Shown here: piece by piece, positions 1-12,800 of the stretch
How positions within the stretch are numbered: the stretch's first letter is position 1
Layout: each line of letters starts with the position of its first letter
Assembly: GCF_016097555.1 (NCBI RefSeq)
Contig: NC_054701.1
Location: 1,526,091-1,590,090 of the forward strand
From: Gigantopelta aegis
Taxonomy: Eukaryota > Mollusca > Gastropoda > Neomphalida > Peltospiridae
Length of the DNA: 64,000 bases
Reading direction: 5' to 3'
Made by a program: the position numbers and the translations under genes
Notes under the pieces: model-generated
Told to the model about the DNA's origin: nothing
Databases searched by the model: none
The model's input: the letters and a program-made list of their open reading frames with translations, nothing else

Positions 1-3000
1 AGGATCTCTGTCTTCCTATGGGCGGTGCGGGAAGCGTGTTATGTCCTGTACAGGATTTCCTGGGGAGTGGCAGTCCTACGGGCGGTGCGGGAAGCGTGTT
101 GTGTCCTGTACAGGATTTCCTGGGGAGTGGCAGTCCTACGGGCGGTGCGGGAAGCGTGTTATGTCCTGTACAGGATTTCCTGGGGAGTGGCAGTCCTACG
201 GACGGTGCAGGAAGCGCGTTATGTACTGTACAGGATTTCTGTCTTCCTACGGGCGGTGTGGGAAGCGTGTTATGTCCTGTACGGGATTTCCTGGGGGGTG
301 GCAGTCCTACGGGCGGTGCGGGAAGCGTGTTGTGTCCTGTACAGGATTTCCTGGGGAGTGGCAGTCCTACGGGCGGTGCGGGAAGCGTGTTATGTCCTGT
401 ACAGGATTTCCTGGGGAGTGGCAGTCCTACGGACGGTGCGGGAAGCGCGTTATGTACTGTACAGGATTTCTGTCTTCCTACGGGCGGTGCGGGAAGCGTG
501 TTATGTCCTGTACGGGATTTCCTGGGGGGTGGCAGTCCTACGGGCGGTGCGGGAAGCGTGTTATGTCATGTACAGGATTTCCTGGGGAGTGGGAGTCCTA
601 CAGGCGGTGCGGGAAGCGTGTTATGTCCTGTACAGGATTTCCTCGGGAGTGGCAGTCCTACGGGCGGTGCGAGAAGCGCGTTATGTCCTGTACGGGATTT
701 CTGTCTTCCTATGGGCGGTGCGGGAAGCGTGTTATGTCCTGTACAGGATTTCCTGGGGAGTGGCAGTCCTACGGGTGGTGCGGGAAGCGTGTTATGTCCT
801 GTACAGGATCTCTGTCTTCCTATGGGCGGTTCGGGAAGCGTGTTATGTCCTGTATGGGATTTCCTGGGGAGTGGCAGTCCTACGGGCGGTGCGGGAAGCG
901 CGTTATGTCCTGTACATGATTTCCTGGGGAGTGGCAGTCCTACGGGCGGTGCGGGAAGCGCGTTATGTCCTGTACATGATTTCCTGGGGAGTGGCAGTCC
1001 TACGGGCGGTGCGGGAAGCGTGTTATGTCCTGTACCTGATTTCCTAGGGAGTGGCAGTCCTACGGGCGGTGCGGGAAGCGCGTTATGTCCTGTACAGGAT
1101 TTCCTGGGGAGTGGCAGTCCTACGGGCGGTGCGGGAAGCGTGTTATGTCCTGTACAGGATTTCCTGGGGAGTGGCAGTCCTACGGGCGGTGCGGGAAGCG
1201 TCTTATGTCCTGTACAGGATTTCCTGGGGAGTGGCAGTCCTACGGGCGGTGCGGGAAGCGCGTTATGTCCTGTACAGGATTTCTGTCTTCCTACGGGCGG
1301 TGCGGGAAGCGCGTTATGTCCTGTACAGGATTTCTGTCTTCCTACGGGCGGTGCGGGAAGCGCGTTATGTCCTGTACAGGATTTCCTGGGGAGTGGCAGT
1401 CCTACGGGCGGTGCGGGAAGCGCGTTATGTCCTGTACAGGATTTCTGTCTTCCTACGGGCGGTGCGGGAAGCGCGTTATGTCCTGTACAGGATTTCCTGG
1501 GGAGTGGCAGTCCTACGGGCGGTGCGGGAAGCGCGTTATGTCCTGTACAGGATTTCCTGGGGAGTGGCAGTCCTACGGGCGGTGCGGGAAGCGCGTTATG
1601 TCCTGTACAGGATTTCTGTCTTCCTACGGGCGGTGCGGGAAGCGCGTTATGTCCTGTACAGGATTTCCTGGGGAGTGGCAGTCCTACGGGCGGTGCGGGA
1701 AGCGCGTTATGTCCTCTACAGGATTTCCTGGGGAGTGGCAGTCCTACGGGCGGTGCGGGAAGCGTCTTATGTCCTGTACAGGATTTCCTGGGGAGTGGCA
1801 GTCCTACGGGCGGTGCGGGTAGCGCGTTATGTCCTGTACAGGATTTCTGTCTTCCTACGGGCGGCGCGGGAAGCGCGTTATGTCCTGTACAGGATTTCTG
1901 TCTTCCTACGGACGGCGCGGGAAGCGCGTTACGTCCTGTACAGGATTTCCTGGGGAGTGGCAGTCCTACGGGCGGTGCGGGAAGCGTGTTATGTCCTGTA
2001 CAGGTTTTCCTAGGGAATGGCAGTCCTACGGGCGGTGCCGGAAGCGTGTAATGTCCTGTATATGATTTTCTGGGGAGTGGCAGTCCTACGGGCGGTGCGG
2101 GAAGCGCGTTATGTCCTGTACAGGATTTCCTAGGGAGTGGCAGTCCTACGGGCGGTGCGGGAAGCGCGTCATGTCCTGTACAGGATCTCTGTCTTCCTAT
2201 GGGCGGTGCGGGAAGCGTGTTATGTCCTGTACAGGATTTCCTGGGGAGTGGCAGTCCTACGGGCGGTGCGGGAAGCGTGTTGTGTCCTGTACAGGATTTC
2301 CTGGGGAGTGGCAGTCCTACGGGCGGTGCGGGAAGCGTGTTATGTCCTGTACAGGATTTCCTGGGGAGTGGCAGTCCTACGGACGGTGCAGGAAGCGCGT
2401 TATGTACTGTACAGGATTTCTGTCTTCCTACGGGCGGTGTGGGAAGCGTGTTATGTCCTGTACGGGATTTCCTGGGGGGTGGCAGTCCTACGGGCGGTGC
2501 GGGAAGCGTGTTGTGTCCTGTACAGGATTTCCTGGGGAGTGGCAGTCCTACGGGCGGTGCGGGAAGCGTGTTATGTCCTGTACAGGATTTCCTGGGGAGT
2601 GGCAGTCCTACGGACGGTGCGGGAAGCGCGTTATGTACTGTACAGGATTTCTGTCTTCCTACGGGCGGTGCGGGAAGCGTGTTATGTCCTGTACGGGATT
2701 TCCTGGGGGGTGGCAGTCCTACGGGCGGTGCGGGAAGCGTGTTATGTCATGTACAGGATTTCCTGGGGAGTGGGAGTCCTACAGGCGGTGCGGGAAGCGT
2801 GTTATGTCCTGTACAGGATTTCCTCGGGAGTGGCAGTCCTACGGGCGGTGCGAGAAGCGCGTTATGTCCTGTACGGGATTTCTGTCTTCCTATGGGCGGT
2901 GCGGGAAGCGTGTTATGTCCTGTACAGGATTTCCTGGGGAGTGGCAGTCCTACGGGTGGTGCGGGAAGCGTGTTATGTCCTGTACAGGATCTCTGTCTTC

Positions 3001-6000
3001 CTATGGGCGGTTCGGGAAGCGTGTTATGTCCTGTATGGGATTTCCTGGGGAGTGGCAGTCCTACGGGCGGTGCGGGAAGCGCGTTATGTCCTGTACATGA
3101 TTTCCTGGGGAGTGGCAGTCCTACGGGCGGTGCGGGAAGCGCGTTATGTCCTGTACATGATTTCCTGGGGAGTGGCAGTCCTACGGGCGGTGCGGGAAGC
3201 GTGTTATCTCCTGTACCTGATTTCCTAGGGAGTGGCAGTCCTACGGGCGGTGCGGGAAGCGCGTTATGTCCTGTACAGGATTTCCTGGGGAGTGGCAGTC
3301 CTACGGGCGGTGCGGGAAGCGTGTTATGTCCTGTACCGATTTCCTGGGGAGTGGCAGTCCTACGGGCGGTGCGGGAAGCGTCTTATGTCCTGTACAGGAT
3401 TTCCTGGGGAGTGGCAGTCCTACGGGCGGTGCGGGAAGCGCGTTATGTCCTGTACAGGATTTCCTGGGAGTCTTCCTACGGGCGGCGCGGGAAGCGCGTT
3501 ATGTCCTGTACAGGATTTCTGTCTTCCTACGGGCGGTGCGGGAAGCGCGTTATGTCCTGTACAGGATTTCCTGGGGAGTGGCAGTCCTACGGGCGGTGCG
3601 GGAAGCGCGTTATGTCCTGTACAGGATTTCTGTCTTCCTACGGGCGGTGCGGGAAGCGCGTTATGTCCTGTACAGGATTTCCTGGGGAGTGGCAGTCCTA
3701 CGGGCGGTGCGGGAAGCGCGTTATGTCCTGTACAGGATTTCCTGGGGAGTGGCAGTCCTACGGGCGGTGCGGGAAGCGCGTTATGTCCTGTACAGGATTT
3801 CTGTCTTCCTACGGGCGGTGCGGGAAGCGCGTTATGTCCTGTACAGGATTTCCTGGGGAGTGGCAGTCCTACGGGCGGTGCGGGAAGCGCGTTATGTCCT
3901 CTACAGGATTTCCTGGGGAGTGGCAGTCCTACGGGCGGTGCGGGAAGCGTCTTATGTCCTGTACAGGATTTCCTGGGGAGTGGCAGTCCTACGGGCGGTG
4001 CGGGTAGCGCGTTATGTCCTGTACAGGATTTCTGTCTTCCTACGGGCGGCGCGGGAAGCGCGTTATGTCCTGTACAGGATTTCTGTCTTCCTACGGGCGG
4101 CGCGGGAAGCGCGTTACGTCCTGTACAGGATTTCCTGGGGAGTGGCAGTCCTAGGGGCGGTGCGGGAAGCGTGTTATGTCCTGTACAGGTTTTCCTAGGG
4201 AATGGCAGTCCTACGGGCGGTGCCGGAAGCGTGTAATGTCCTGTATATGATTTTCTGGGGAGTGGCAGTCCTACGGGCGGTGCGGGAAGCGCGTTATGTC
4301 CTGTACAGGATTTCCTAGGGAGTGGCAGTCCTACGGGCGGTGCGGGAAGCGCGTCATGTCCTGTACAGGATATCTGTCTTCCTATGGGCGGTGCGGGAAG
4401 CGTGTTATGTCCTGTACAGGATTTCCTGGGGAGTGGCAGTCCTACGGGCGGTGCGGGAAGCGTGTTGTGTCCTGTACAGGATTTCCTGGGGAGTGGCAGT
4501 CCTACGGGCGGTGCGGGAAGCGTGTTATGTCCTGTACAGGATTTCCTGGGGAGTGGCAGTCCTACGGACGGTGCAGGAAGCGCGTTATGTACTGTACAGG
4601 ATTTCTGTCTTCCTACGGGCGGTGTGGGAAGCGTGTTATGTCCTGTACGGGATTTCCTGGGGGGTGGCAGTCCTACGGGCGGTGCGGGAAGCGTGTTGTG
4701 TCCTGTACAGGATTTCCTGGGGAGTGGCAGTCCTACGGGCGGTGCGGGAAGCGTGTTATGTCCTGTACAGGATTTCCTGGGGAGTGGCAGTCCTACGGAC
4801 GGTGCGGGAAGCGCGTTATGTACTGTACAGGATTTCTGTCTTCCTACGGGCGGTGCGGGAAGCGTGTTATGTCCTGTACGGGATTTCCTGGGGGGTGGCA
4901 GTCCTACGGGCGGTGCGGGAAGCGTGTTATGTCATGTACAGGATTTCCTGGGGAGTGGGAGTCCTACAGGCGGTGCGGGAAGCGTGTTATGTCCTGTACA
5001 GGATTTCCTCGGGAGTGGCAGTCCTACGGGCGGTGCGAGAAGCGCGTTATGTCCTGTACGGGATTTCTGTCTTCCTATGGGCGGTGCAGGAAGCGTGTTA
5101 TGTCCTGTACAGGATTTCCTGGGGAGTGGCAGTCCTACGGGTGGTGCGGGAAGCGTGTTATGTCCTGTACAGGATCTCTGTCTTCCTATGGGCGGTTCGG
5201 GAAGCGTGTTATGTCCTGTATGGGATTTCCTGGGGAGTGGCAGTCCTACGGGCGGTGCGGGAAGCGCGTTATGTCCTGTACATGATTTCCTGGGGAGTGG
5301 CAGTCCTACGGGCGGTGCGGGAAGCGCGTTATGTCCTGTACAGGATTTCCTGGGGAGTGGCAGTCCTACGGGCGGTGCGGGAAGCGCGTTATGTCCTGTA
5401 CAGGATTTCCTGGGGAGTGGCAGTCCTACGGGCGGTGCGGGAAGCGCGTTATGTCCTGTACAGGATTTCTGTCTTCCTACGGGCGGTGCGGGAAGCGTGT
5501 TATGTCCTGTACAGGATTTCCTGGGGAGTGGCAGTCCTACGGGCGGTGCGGGAAGCGCGTTATGTCCTGTACAGGATTTCCTGGGGAGTGGCAGTCCTAC
5601 GGGCGGTGCGGGAAGCGTCTTATGTCCTGTACAGGATTTCCTGGGGAGTGGCAGTCCTACGGGCGGTGCGGGTAGCGCGTTATGTCCTGTACAGGATTTC
5701 TGTCTTCCTACGGGCGGCGCGGGAAGCGCGTTATGTCCTGTACAGGATTTCTGTCTTCCTACGGGCGGTGCGGGAAGCGCGTTATGTCCTGTACAGGATT
5801 TCCTGGGGAGTGGCAGTCCTACGGGCGGTGCGGGAAGCGTGTTATGTCCTGTACAGGTTTTCCTAGGGAATGGCAGTCCTACGGGCGGTGCCGGAAGCGT
5901 GTAATGTCCTGTATATGATTTTCTGGGGAGTGGCAGTCCTACGGGCGGTGCGGGAAGCGCGTTATGTCCTGTACAGGATTTCCTAGGGAGTGGCAGTCCT

Positions 6001-7740
6001 ACGGGCGGTGCGGGAAGCGCGTCATGTCCTGTACAGGATATCTGTCTTCCTATGGGCGGTGCGGGAAGCGTGTTATGTCCTGTACAGGATTTCCTGGGGA
6101 GTGGCAGTCCTACGGGCGGTGCGGGAAGCGTGTTGTGTCCTGTACAGGATTTCCTGGGGAGTGGCAGTCCTACGGGCGGTGCGGGAAGCGTGTTATGTCC
6201 TGTACAGGATTTCCTGGGGAGTGGCAGTCCTACGGACGGTGCAGGAAGCGCGTTATGTACTGTACAGGATTTCTGTCTTCCTACGGGCGGTGTGGGAAGC
6301 GTGTTATGTCCTGTACGGGATTTCCTGGGGGGTGGCAGTCCTACGGGCGGTGCGGGAAGCGTGTTGTGTCTGTACAGGATTTCCTGGGGAGTGGCAGTCC
6401 TACGGGCGGTGCGGGAAGCGTGTTATGTCCTGTACAGGATTTCCTGGGGAGTGGCAGTCCTACGGACGGTGCGGGAAGCGCGTTATGTACTGTACAGGAT
6501 TTCTGTCTTCCTACGGGCGGTGCGGGAAGCGTGTTATGTCCTGTACGGGATTTCCTGGGGGGTGGCAGTCCTACGGGCGGTGCGGGAAGCGTGTTATGTC
6601 CTGTACAGGATTTCCTGGGGAGTGGGAGTCCTACGGGCGGTGCGGGAAGCGTGTTATGTCCTGTACAGGATTTCCTCGGGAGTGGCAGTCCTACGGGCGG
6701 TGCGGGAAGCGCGTTATGTCCTGTACGGGATTTCTGTCTTCCTATGGGCGGTGCGGGAAGCGTGTTATGTCCTGTACAGGATTTCCTGGGGAGTGGCAGT
6801 CCTACGGGTGGTGCGGGAAGCGTGTTATGTCCTGTACAGGATCTCTGTCTTCCTATGGGCGGTGCGGGAAGCGTGTTATGTCCTGTATGGGATTTCCTGG
6901 GGAGTGGCAGTCCTACGGGCGGTGCGGGAAGCGCGTTATGTCCTGTACAGGATTTCCTGGGGAGTGGCAGTCCTACGGGCGGTGCGGGAAGCGCGTTATG
7001 TCCTGTACATGATTTCCTGGGGAGTGGCAGTCCTACGGGCGGTGCGGGAAGCGTGTTATGTCCTGTACAGGATTTCCTGGGGAGTGGCAGTCCTACGGAC
7101 GGTGCGGGAAGTGTGTACTGTACAGGATTTCTGTCTTCCTACGGGCGGTGCGGGAAGCGTGTTATGTCCTGTACGGGATTTCCTGGGGGTGGCAGTCCTA
7201 CGGGCGGTGCGGGAAGCGTGTTATGTCCTGTACAGGATTTCCTGGGGAGTGGGAGTCCTACAGGCGGTGCGGGAAGCGTGTTATGTCCTGTACAGGATTT
7301 CCTCGGGAGTGGCAGTCCTACGGGCGGTGCGAGAAGCGCGTTATGTCCTGTACGGGATTTCTGTCTTCCTATGGGCGGTGCGGGAAGCGTGTTATGTCCT
7401 GTACAGGATTTCCTGGGGAGTGGCAGTCCTACGGGTGGTGCGGGAAGCGTGTTATGTCCTGTACAGGATCTCTGTCTTCCTATGGGCGGTTCGGGAAGCG
7501 TGTTATGTCCTGTATGGGATTTCCTGGGGAGTGGCAGTCCTACGGGCGGTGCGGGAAGCGCGTTATGTCCTGTACATGATTTCCTGGGGAGTGGCAGTCC
7601 TACGGGCGGTGCGGGAAGCGCGTTATGTCCTGTACATGATTTCCTGGGGAGTGGCAGTCCTACGGGCGGTGCGGGAAGCGTGTTATCTCCTGTACCTGAT
7701 TTCCTAGGGAGTGGCTGTCCTACGGGCGGTGCGGGAAGCG
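1..7740. repeat. GC-rich satellite, 60/51-bp units in ~2.18-kb higher-order repeats
   Basis: Two unit types alternate: a 60-bp unit (with GGATTTCCTGGGGAGTGGCA) and a 51-bp unit (with GGATTTCTGTCTTCCTA); both end in GGGAAGCGYGTTATGTCCTG. The order of unit types and private variants recurs. Junction markers AGGATCTCTG/AGGATATCTG lie at 2182, 4367 and 6035, giving higher-order copies of 2181 bp, 2185 bp and a shortened 1668 bp; the window opens at the same point of a copy. A fourth, rearranged copy follows, with short deletions near 6370, 7110 and 7187. Both unit lengths are multiples of three, so all three plus frames stay open for long stretches. I read these as by-products, not genes: three unrelated repeat peptides are equally open, and 1-2-base indels switch frame without consequence. 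Confidence 0.95.
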
Positions 7741-9320
7741 CGTTATGTCCTGTACAGGATTTCTCTCTTCCTATGGGCGGTGCGGGAAGCGTGTTATGTC
7801 CTTTACACGATTTCCTGGGGAGTGGCAGTCCTACGGGCGGCGCGGGAATTGCGTTATGTCCTGTACAGGATCTCTGTCTTCCTATGGGCGGTGCGGGAAG
7901 CGTGTTATGTCCTGTACAGGATTTCCTGGGGAGTGGCAGTCCTACGGGCGGTGCGGGAAGCGTGTTATGTCCTGTACAGGATTTCCGGGGAGTGGCAGTG
8001 CTACGGGCGGCGCGGGAAGCGCGTTATGTCCTGTACAGGATTTCTGTCTTCCTATGGGCGGTGCGGGAAGCGCGTTATGTCCTGTACAGGATTTCCTGGG
8101 GAGTGGCAGTCCTACGGGCGGTGCGGGAAGCGTGTTATGTCCTGTACAGGATTTCCTGGGGAGTGGCAGTCCTACGGGCGGTGCGGGAAGCGTGTTATGT
8201 CCTGTACATGATTTCCTGGGGAGTGGCAGTCCTACGGGCGGTGCGGGAAGCGCGTTATGTCCTGTACAGGATTTCTGTCTTCCTATGGGCGGTGCGGGAA
8301 GCGTGTTATGTCCTGTACATGATTTCCTGGGGAGTGGCAGTCCTTCGGGCGGTGCGGGAAGCGCGTTATGTCCTGTACAGGATTTCTGTCTTCCTATGGG
8401 CAATGCGGGAAGCGCGTTATGTCCTGTACAGGATTTCCTGGGGAGTGGCAGTCCTACGGTCGGTGCGGGAAGCGTGTTATGTCCTGTACAGGATTTCCTG
8501 GGGGTGGCAGTCGTACGGGCGGTGCGGGAAGCGCGTTATGTCCTGTACAGGATTTCTGTCTTCCTATGGGCGGTGCGGGAAGCGTGTTATGTCCTGTACA
8601 GGATTTCCTGGGGAGTGGCAGTCCTACGGGCGGTGCGGGAAGCGTGTTATGTCCTGTACATGATTTCCTGGGGAGTGGCAGTCCTACGGGCGGTGCGGGA
8701 AGCGCGTTATGTCCTGTACAGGATTTCTGTCTTCCTATGGGCGGTGCGGGAAGCGTGTTATGTCCTGTACATGATTTCCTGGGGAGTGGCAGTCCTTCGG
8801 GCGGTGCGGGAAGCGCGTTATGTCCTGTACAGGATTTCTGTCTTCCTATGGGCAATGCGGGAAGCGCGTTATGTCCTGTACAGGATTTCCTGGGGAGTGG
8901 CAGTCCTACGGTCGGTGCGGGAAGCGTGTTATGTCCTGTACAGGATTTCCTGGGGGTGGCAGTCGTACGGGCGGTGCGGGAAGCGCGTTATGTCCTGTAC
9001 AGGATTTCTGTCTTCCTATGGGCGGTGCGGGAAGCGTGTTATGTCCTGTACATGATTTCCTGGGGAATGGAAGTCCTACGGGCGGTGCGGGAAGCGCGTT
9101 ATGTCCTGTACAGGATTTCCTGGGGAGTGGCAGTACTACGGGCGGTGCGGGAAGCGCGTTATGTCCTGTACAGGATTTCTGTCTTCCTATGGGCAGTGCG
9201 GGAAGCGCGTTATGTCTTGTACAGGATTTCCTGGGGAGTGGCAGTCCTACGGGCGGTGCGGGAAGCGTGTTATGTCCTGTACAGGATTTCCTGGGGGGTG
9301 GCAGTCCTACGGGCGGTGCG
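7741..9320. repeat. Second domain of the same satellite with a 452-bp higher-order repeat
   Basis: The same 60/51-bp units continue in a different order. Private variants recur exactly 452 bp apart: TCGTACGGGC at 8511 and 8963, and TCCTTCGGGC at 8341 and 8793. The 51-bp units here carry CTATGGGC instead of CTACGGGC. This domain also leaves minus-strand frames open (for example 7942-8403 and 8454-8855), again because of repeat arithmetic. The satellite ends inside a unit at about 9320, where it meets a 99-bp repeat. Confidence 0.92.
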
Positions 9321-9572
9321 GGTAGTCGGTGTCCTTCCGTGGTGGAGAGCCTCGCTACGTAATACTTAATTACAGAATAATAGATCGCTGACTACGCGGA
9401 ATGAAATGATCCTGTGTTTGGTAGTCGGTGTCCTTCCGTGGTGGAGAGCCTCGCTACGTAATACTTAATTACAGAATAATAGATCGCCGACTACGCGGAA
9501 TGAAATGATCCTGTGTTTGGTAGTCGGTGTCCTTCCGTGGTGGAAAGCCTCGCTACGTAATACTTAATTACA
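9321..9572. repeat. 99-bp tandem repeat, about 2.5 copies
   Basis: GGTAGTCGGTGTCCTTCCGT begins at 9321, 9420 and 9519, an exact 99-bp period. Each unit holds CTACGTAATACTTAATTACAG. The third copy is cut after TTAATTACAG, where the 3' tail of the adjacent LINE begins, so the LINE probably inserted into this repeat. The join to the upstream satellite (GCGGTGCG|GGTAGTCGG) has no spacer. Confidence 0.88.
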
Positions 9573-9866
9573 GACAGAACAGCACAGAACAGAACTTTAT
9601 TTTACTCAGCCGCTATTCAGCAGCATATGAGGTACATTAACAATAATTATATGACAGTGACAAGATGGGGTTTACAGGAGAAAATTTACATGTACAATAT
9701 CAAAACAAAAATTTCTAATAATAATAATAATAATACAAAATGAAATATATTTCTAATAGTAATAATCTATTTATCTATCTATCCATCTATACATATATAT
9801 ATATATATGCAAACACGGATAGTAGTAGTCGGAATAAGACAGCATAAGCTTGGAAGACAATTCTTT

Positions 9867-12800
9867 TTAAGGTTTACCGAATTTACGGATTATTAATTTG
9901 CACAACTTTTTTAGAAGACTTATTTTGTCATTTGTCATTAGTTGTTTAAATTTCAGCATATTGGGTTTGTTATAATAATATGGCTTTAACAATTTTTTTC
10001 GGGAGTTATTAAAGAAAGAGCATGTAAGTAGATAGTGAAATTCGTCTCCGATGTCATTTTTGTTACATAGTGTACATAGTCTGCTTTCTACTGGGGTGTT
10101 GTTCCATCGTCCTGTTTCGATTGGTAAGTAATGGTTTGATGTTCTAAATTTTAGTAACGTAGTCCAGGATATTTGTGGTAATTTTATAATATATTTTTCT
10201 AATGTTAGGTGTTCTTTAAATGTGTTGTACATTTTACCCCTTGATGATGAAGCTATGTCGCTATTTCATTATTGTAGGTACTGATCGTTTTGTCTTAATT
10301 TAACGTGATGAATAAGTAGTGGTATAGATGAAAAGTTTTGTGACATCCAAATACTGGTCATACCTAGTTGGTTAAATATATTTTCCACGTGTTTTATCCA
10401 CTTATAATTATATCCAGATATGTTAGAGTCGTGTAACATTAGTTTATACAACAAGAAAGATGTTTTTGTTTGTTTTCCAGAAACAATTCGGGCCCAGATA
10501 CTTATCATCCTTTGTTGGATAATTAATTTAAGGGGTTTTCTTCCAAGTTCACCGTATATCATGAATAGTGGGGTTCCTTTCCTTACTGGTAGGATGTGTT
10601 TTAAAAATTTAATATGAATAGCTTCAATAATATCAATATTTTCATGGCCCCATATTTCACATCCATATAAAAGAATCGGGACAACCATGGAATCAAATAA
10701 TTTTAATTTACATTTAACTGAAAAGTTATTGTCTTTAGATTTTGATAGGATAAAGTACATTGCTTTTGTCGCCTTTTGTGTTAGCAGTTTTTTGGTGATT
10801 TTAAACCTATTTAATTTGGTAAAAGTTAACCCTAAATATTTGTACTCTTTTACGTTTTCGAGTGTTTGGTTTCCTAATGTAAATACCTTCTTGTAGTCAG
10901 TAGCAGTACCATTAAAAATGATTATTTTAGTTTTGTTTACGTTAACTTTAAGTTTCCATTTATTGCAATATTGTAAAAAGGCATTAAGGGATTGTTGTAA
11001 ATCGAAGGCGTTTGTTGCGAGAAGCGCAGTATCGTCGGCATATAATAAGCATAGAAAATAAAGAATGGTTTCCGAGATTGTTGCTATGTCATCTGTGGCT
11101 ATAGATACCCCAGTACAATTGTGGCTTTTTAAGTAATTATCTAGATCATTTAAATAAACAGAAAACAAAACAGGTGACAAATTTTCTCCTTGACGGACAC
11201 CGATATTGCAAGGGAATAGATCTGATGTTTCATTGTTTGTACAAATGCAAGATTTTATTCCTTGATACATTTGGTAGATAATTTTGAAGAATTTTCCATT
11301 GATGTTATTTTTAAGCAATTTTTGCCAAAAACATGTAAATGCTTTTTGAAAATCTACGAAAGCGCAAAATAATTTCTTTTTTCGTTTCTTCAGAATTTCG
11401 ATTAATGAATGTATATTAAATAGGTGATCAGTGGTAGAGTAACCTTTTCTGAAAGCTGTTTGAGCTTCGTTTAATATATTATTTCCTTCAATAAAGGTAT
11501 TTAATCGGTTGTTTAAAATAGTCGTAAATAGTTTCGAGATGCAACAGAGCAGCGTTATCGGCCTATAGTTTTCAGGGAGTAAACGATTTCCTTTATTTTT
11601 AAAAATGGGTTTAATTACCCCCTTCAACCACTCATTTGGAAAAACACTGTTATCGAGAATTATGTTAAATAACTTGGAATAAATTGGAAGCATCATGTCG
11701 GCAGTCACTTTAATGTATTCATTTATAATATTATCGATTCCAGGTGCCTTGGCATTTTTCAGTTGTTTTATAGCATATAATATTTCTCCTTCTTCTATCT
11801 TTCTGTTTAAAACATTTGCACTGTGTGTATCTATGTTATCCAGATTTATATTTATTTCGTCTTCGTCCGGTTCGCCTTCATTTATAGTTTTGAAAAATTT
11901 ATAAAAATCGTCAAGTGGGGGGAAGTTATTTTCTTCATTCTGTGGTTTTAGTAATTTGTAAAAAGCTTTGGGGTCATTTGTTCTTAAGTTACGCATTTTC
12001 TTTTCAATATTGAATTTATTTATGGAATGTTCCTTTATTAACGACTTTTTATACGATTTACTTGCATTAATAAGTCTTAGTTTATTTTCTAATGTTTTTT
12101 TTAAGTTGTAATTTTTTTTAGCCTGATGATATTTTCCACGGAGTACTCGACAACCATGCGACTTTCCGTACAGTGACTGGTGACCTTTGGGTTTTGCACG
12201 TCGGTTGATCGTGCGAGAGCGTGCTTGACCTAGAGTTGATTCAGCCGCGTCTAAAAATAGGTTTTTCATTGTCTCTGTTGTATTATCGACACGTGTTTGG
12301 ATGTCAATAGACGAGTTGTTTAGGGTTGTTAGTATGTTATCGAGTGAGTCTTTATTAATGCTATTTTTAAATTCAGTAGACGCTTCGGGTTTCCACTTAT
12401 TAGGCTTGTTATTTGTTGAGTATATAATACAATTTGGAATATCGTTGTCACTACATGCAGCATTCTCGTTTACATTCAAGGTAAGTATTAGGCCGCAGTG
12501 TACATCTGACAGAAGTGGGTCAAACTCATACACTTGAAAATTATTAGCTATTTTAAATATATCATGGGTGCCAATGGCATAGTCAACCACACTGCTGTCT
12601 TTACAAGTAACTTTTCCAATGTTTCTGTCATCTCCTATTCGACCATTTACTATATAAAGATTGTGTGATTTACATAGGTTCAGTAATTTAATATGCCCGT
12701 TGGATTTGCCCATATCTTGGCTTGTTCTTTCTATGGGTACATTATATGATTCTAATTTGAATATGTCATTAAAGAAATCTAACATATCATTATCTATGTC

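Noticed and set aside
18..9055. Very long open frames (up to 899 codons) encoding repeat peptides in the 1-9.3 kb satellite
   Set aside because: All three plus frames are open and unrelated, frames switch at 1-2-base indels, and no unit differs as a coding sequence would. Explained by monomer lengths divisible by three.
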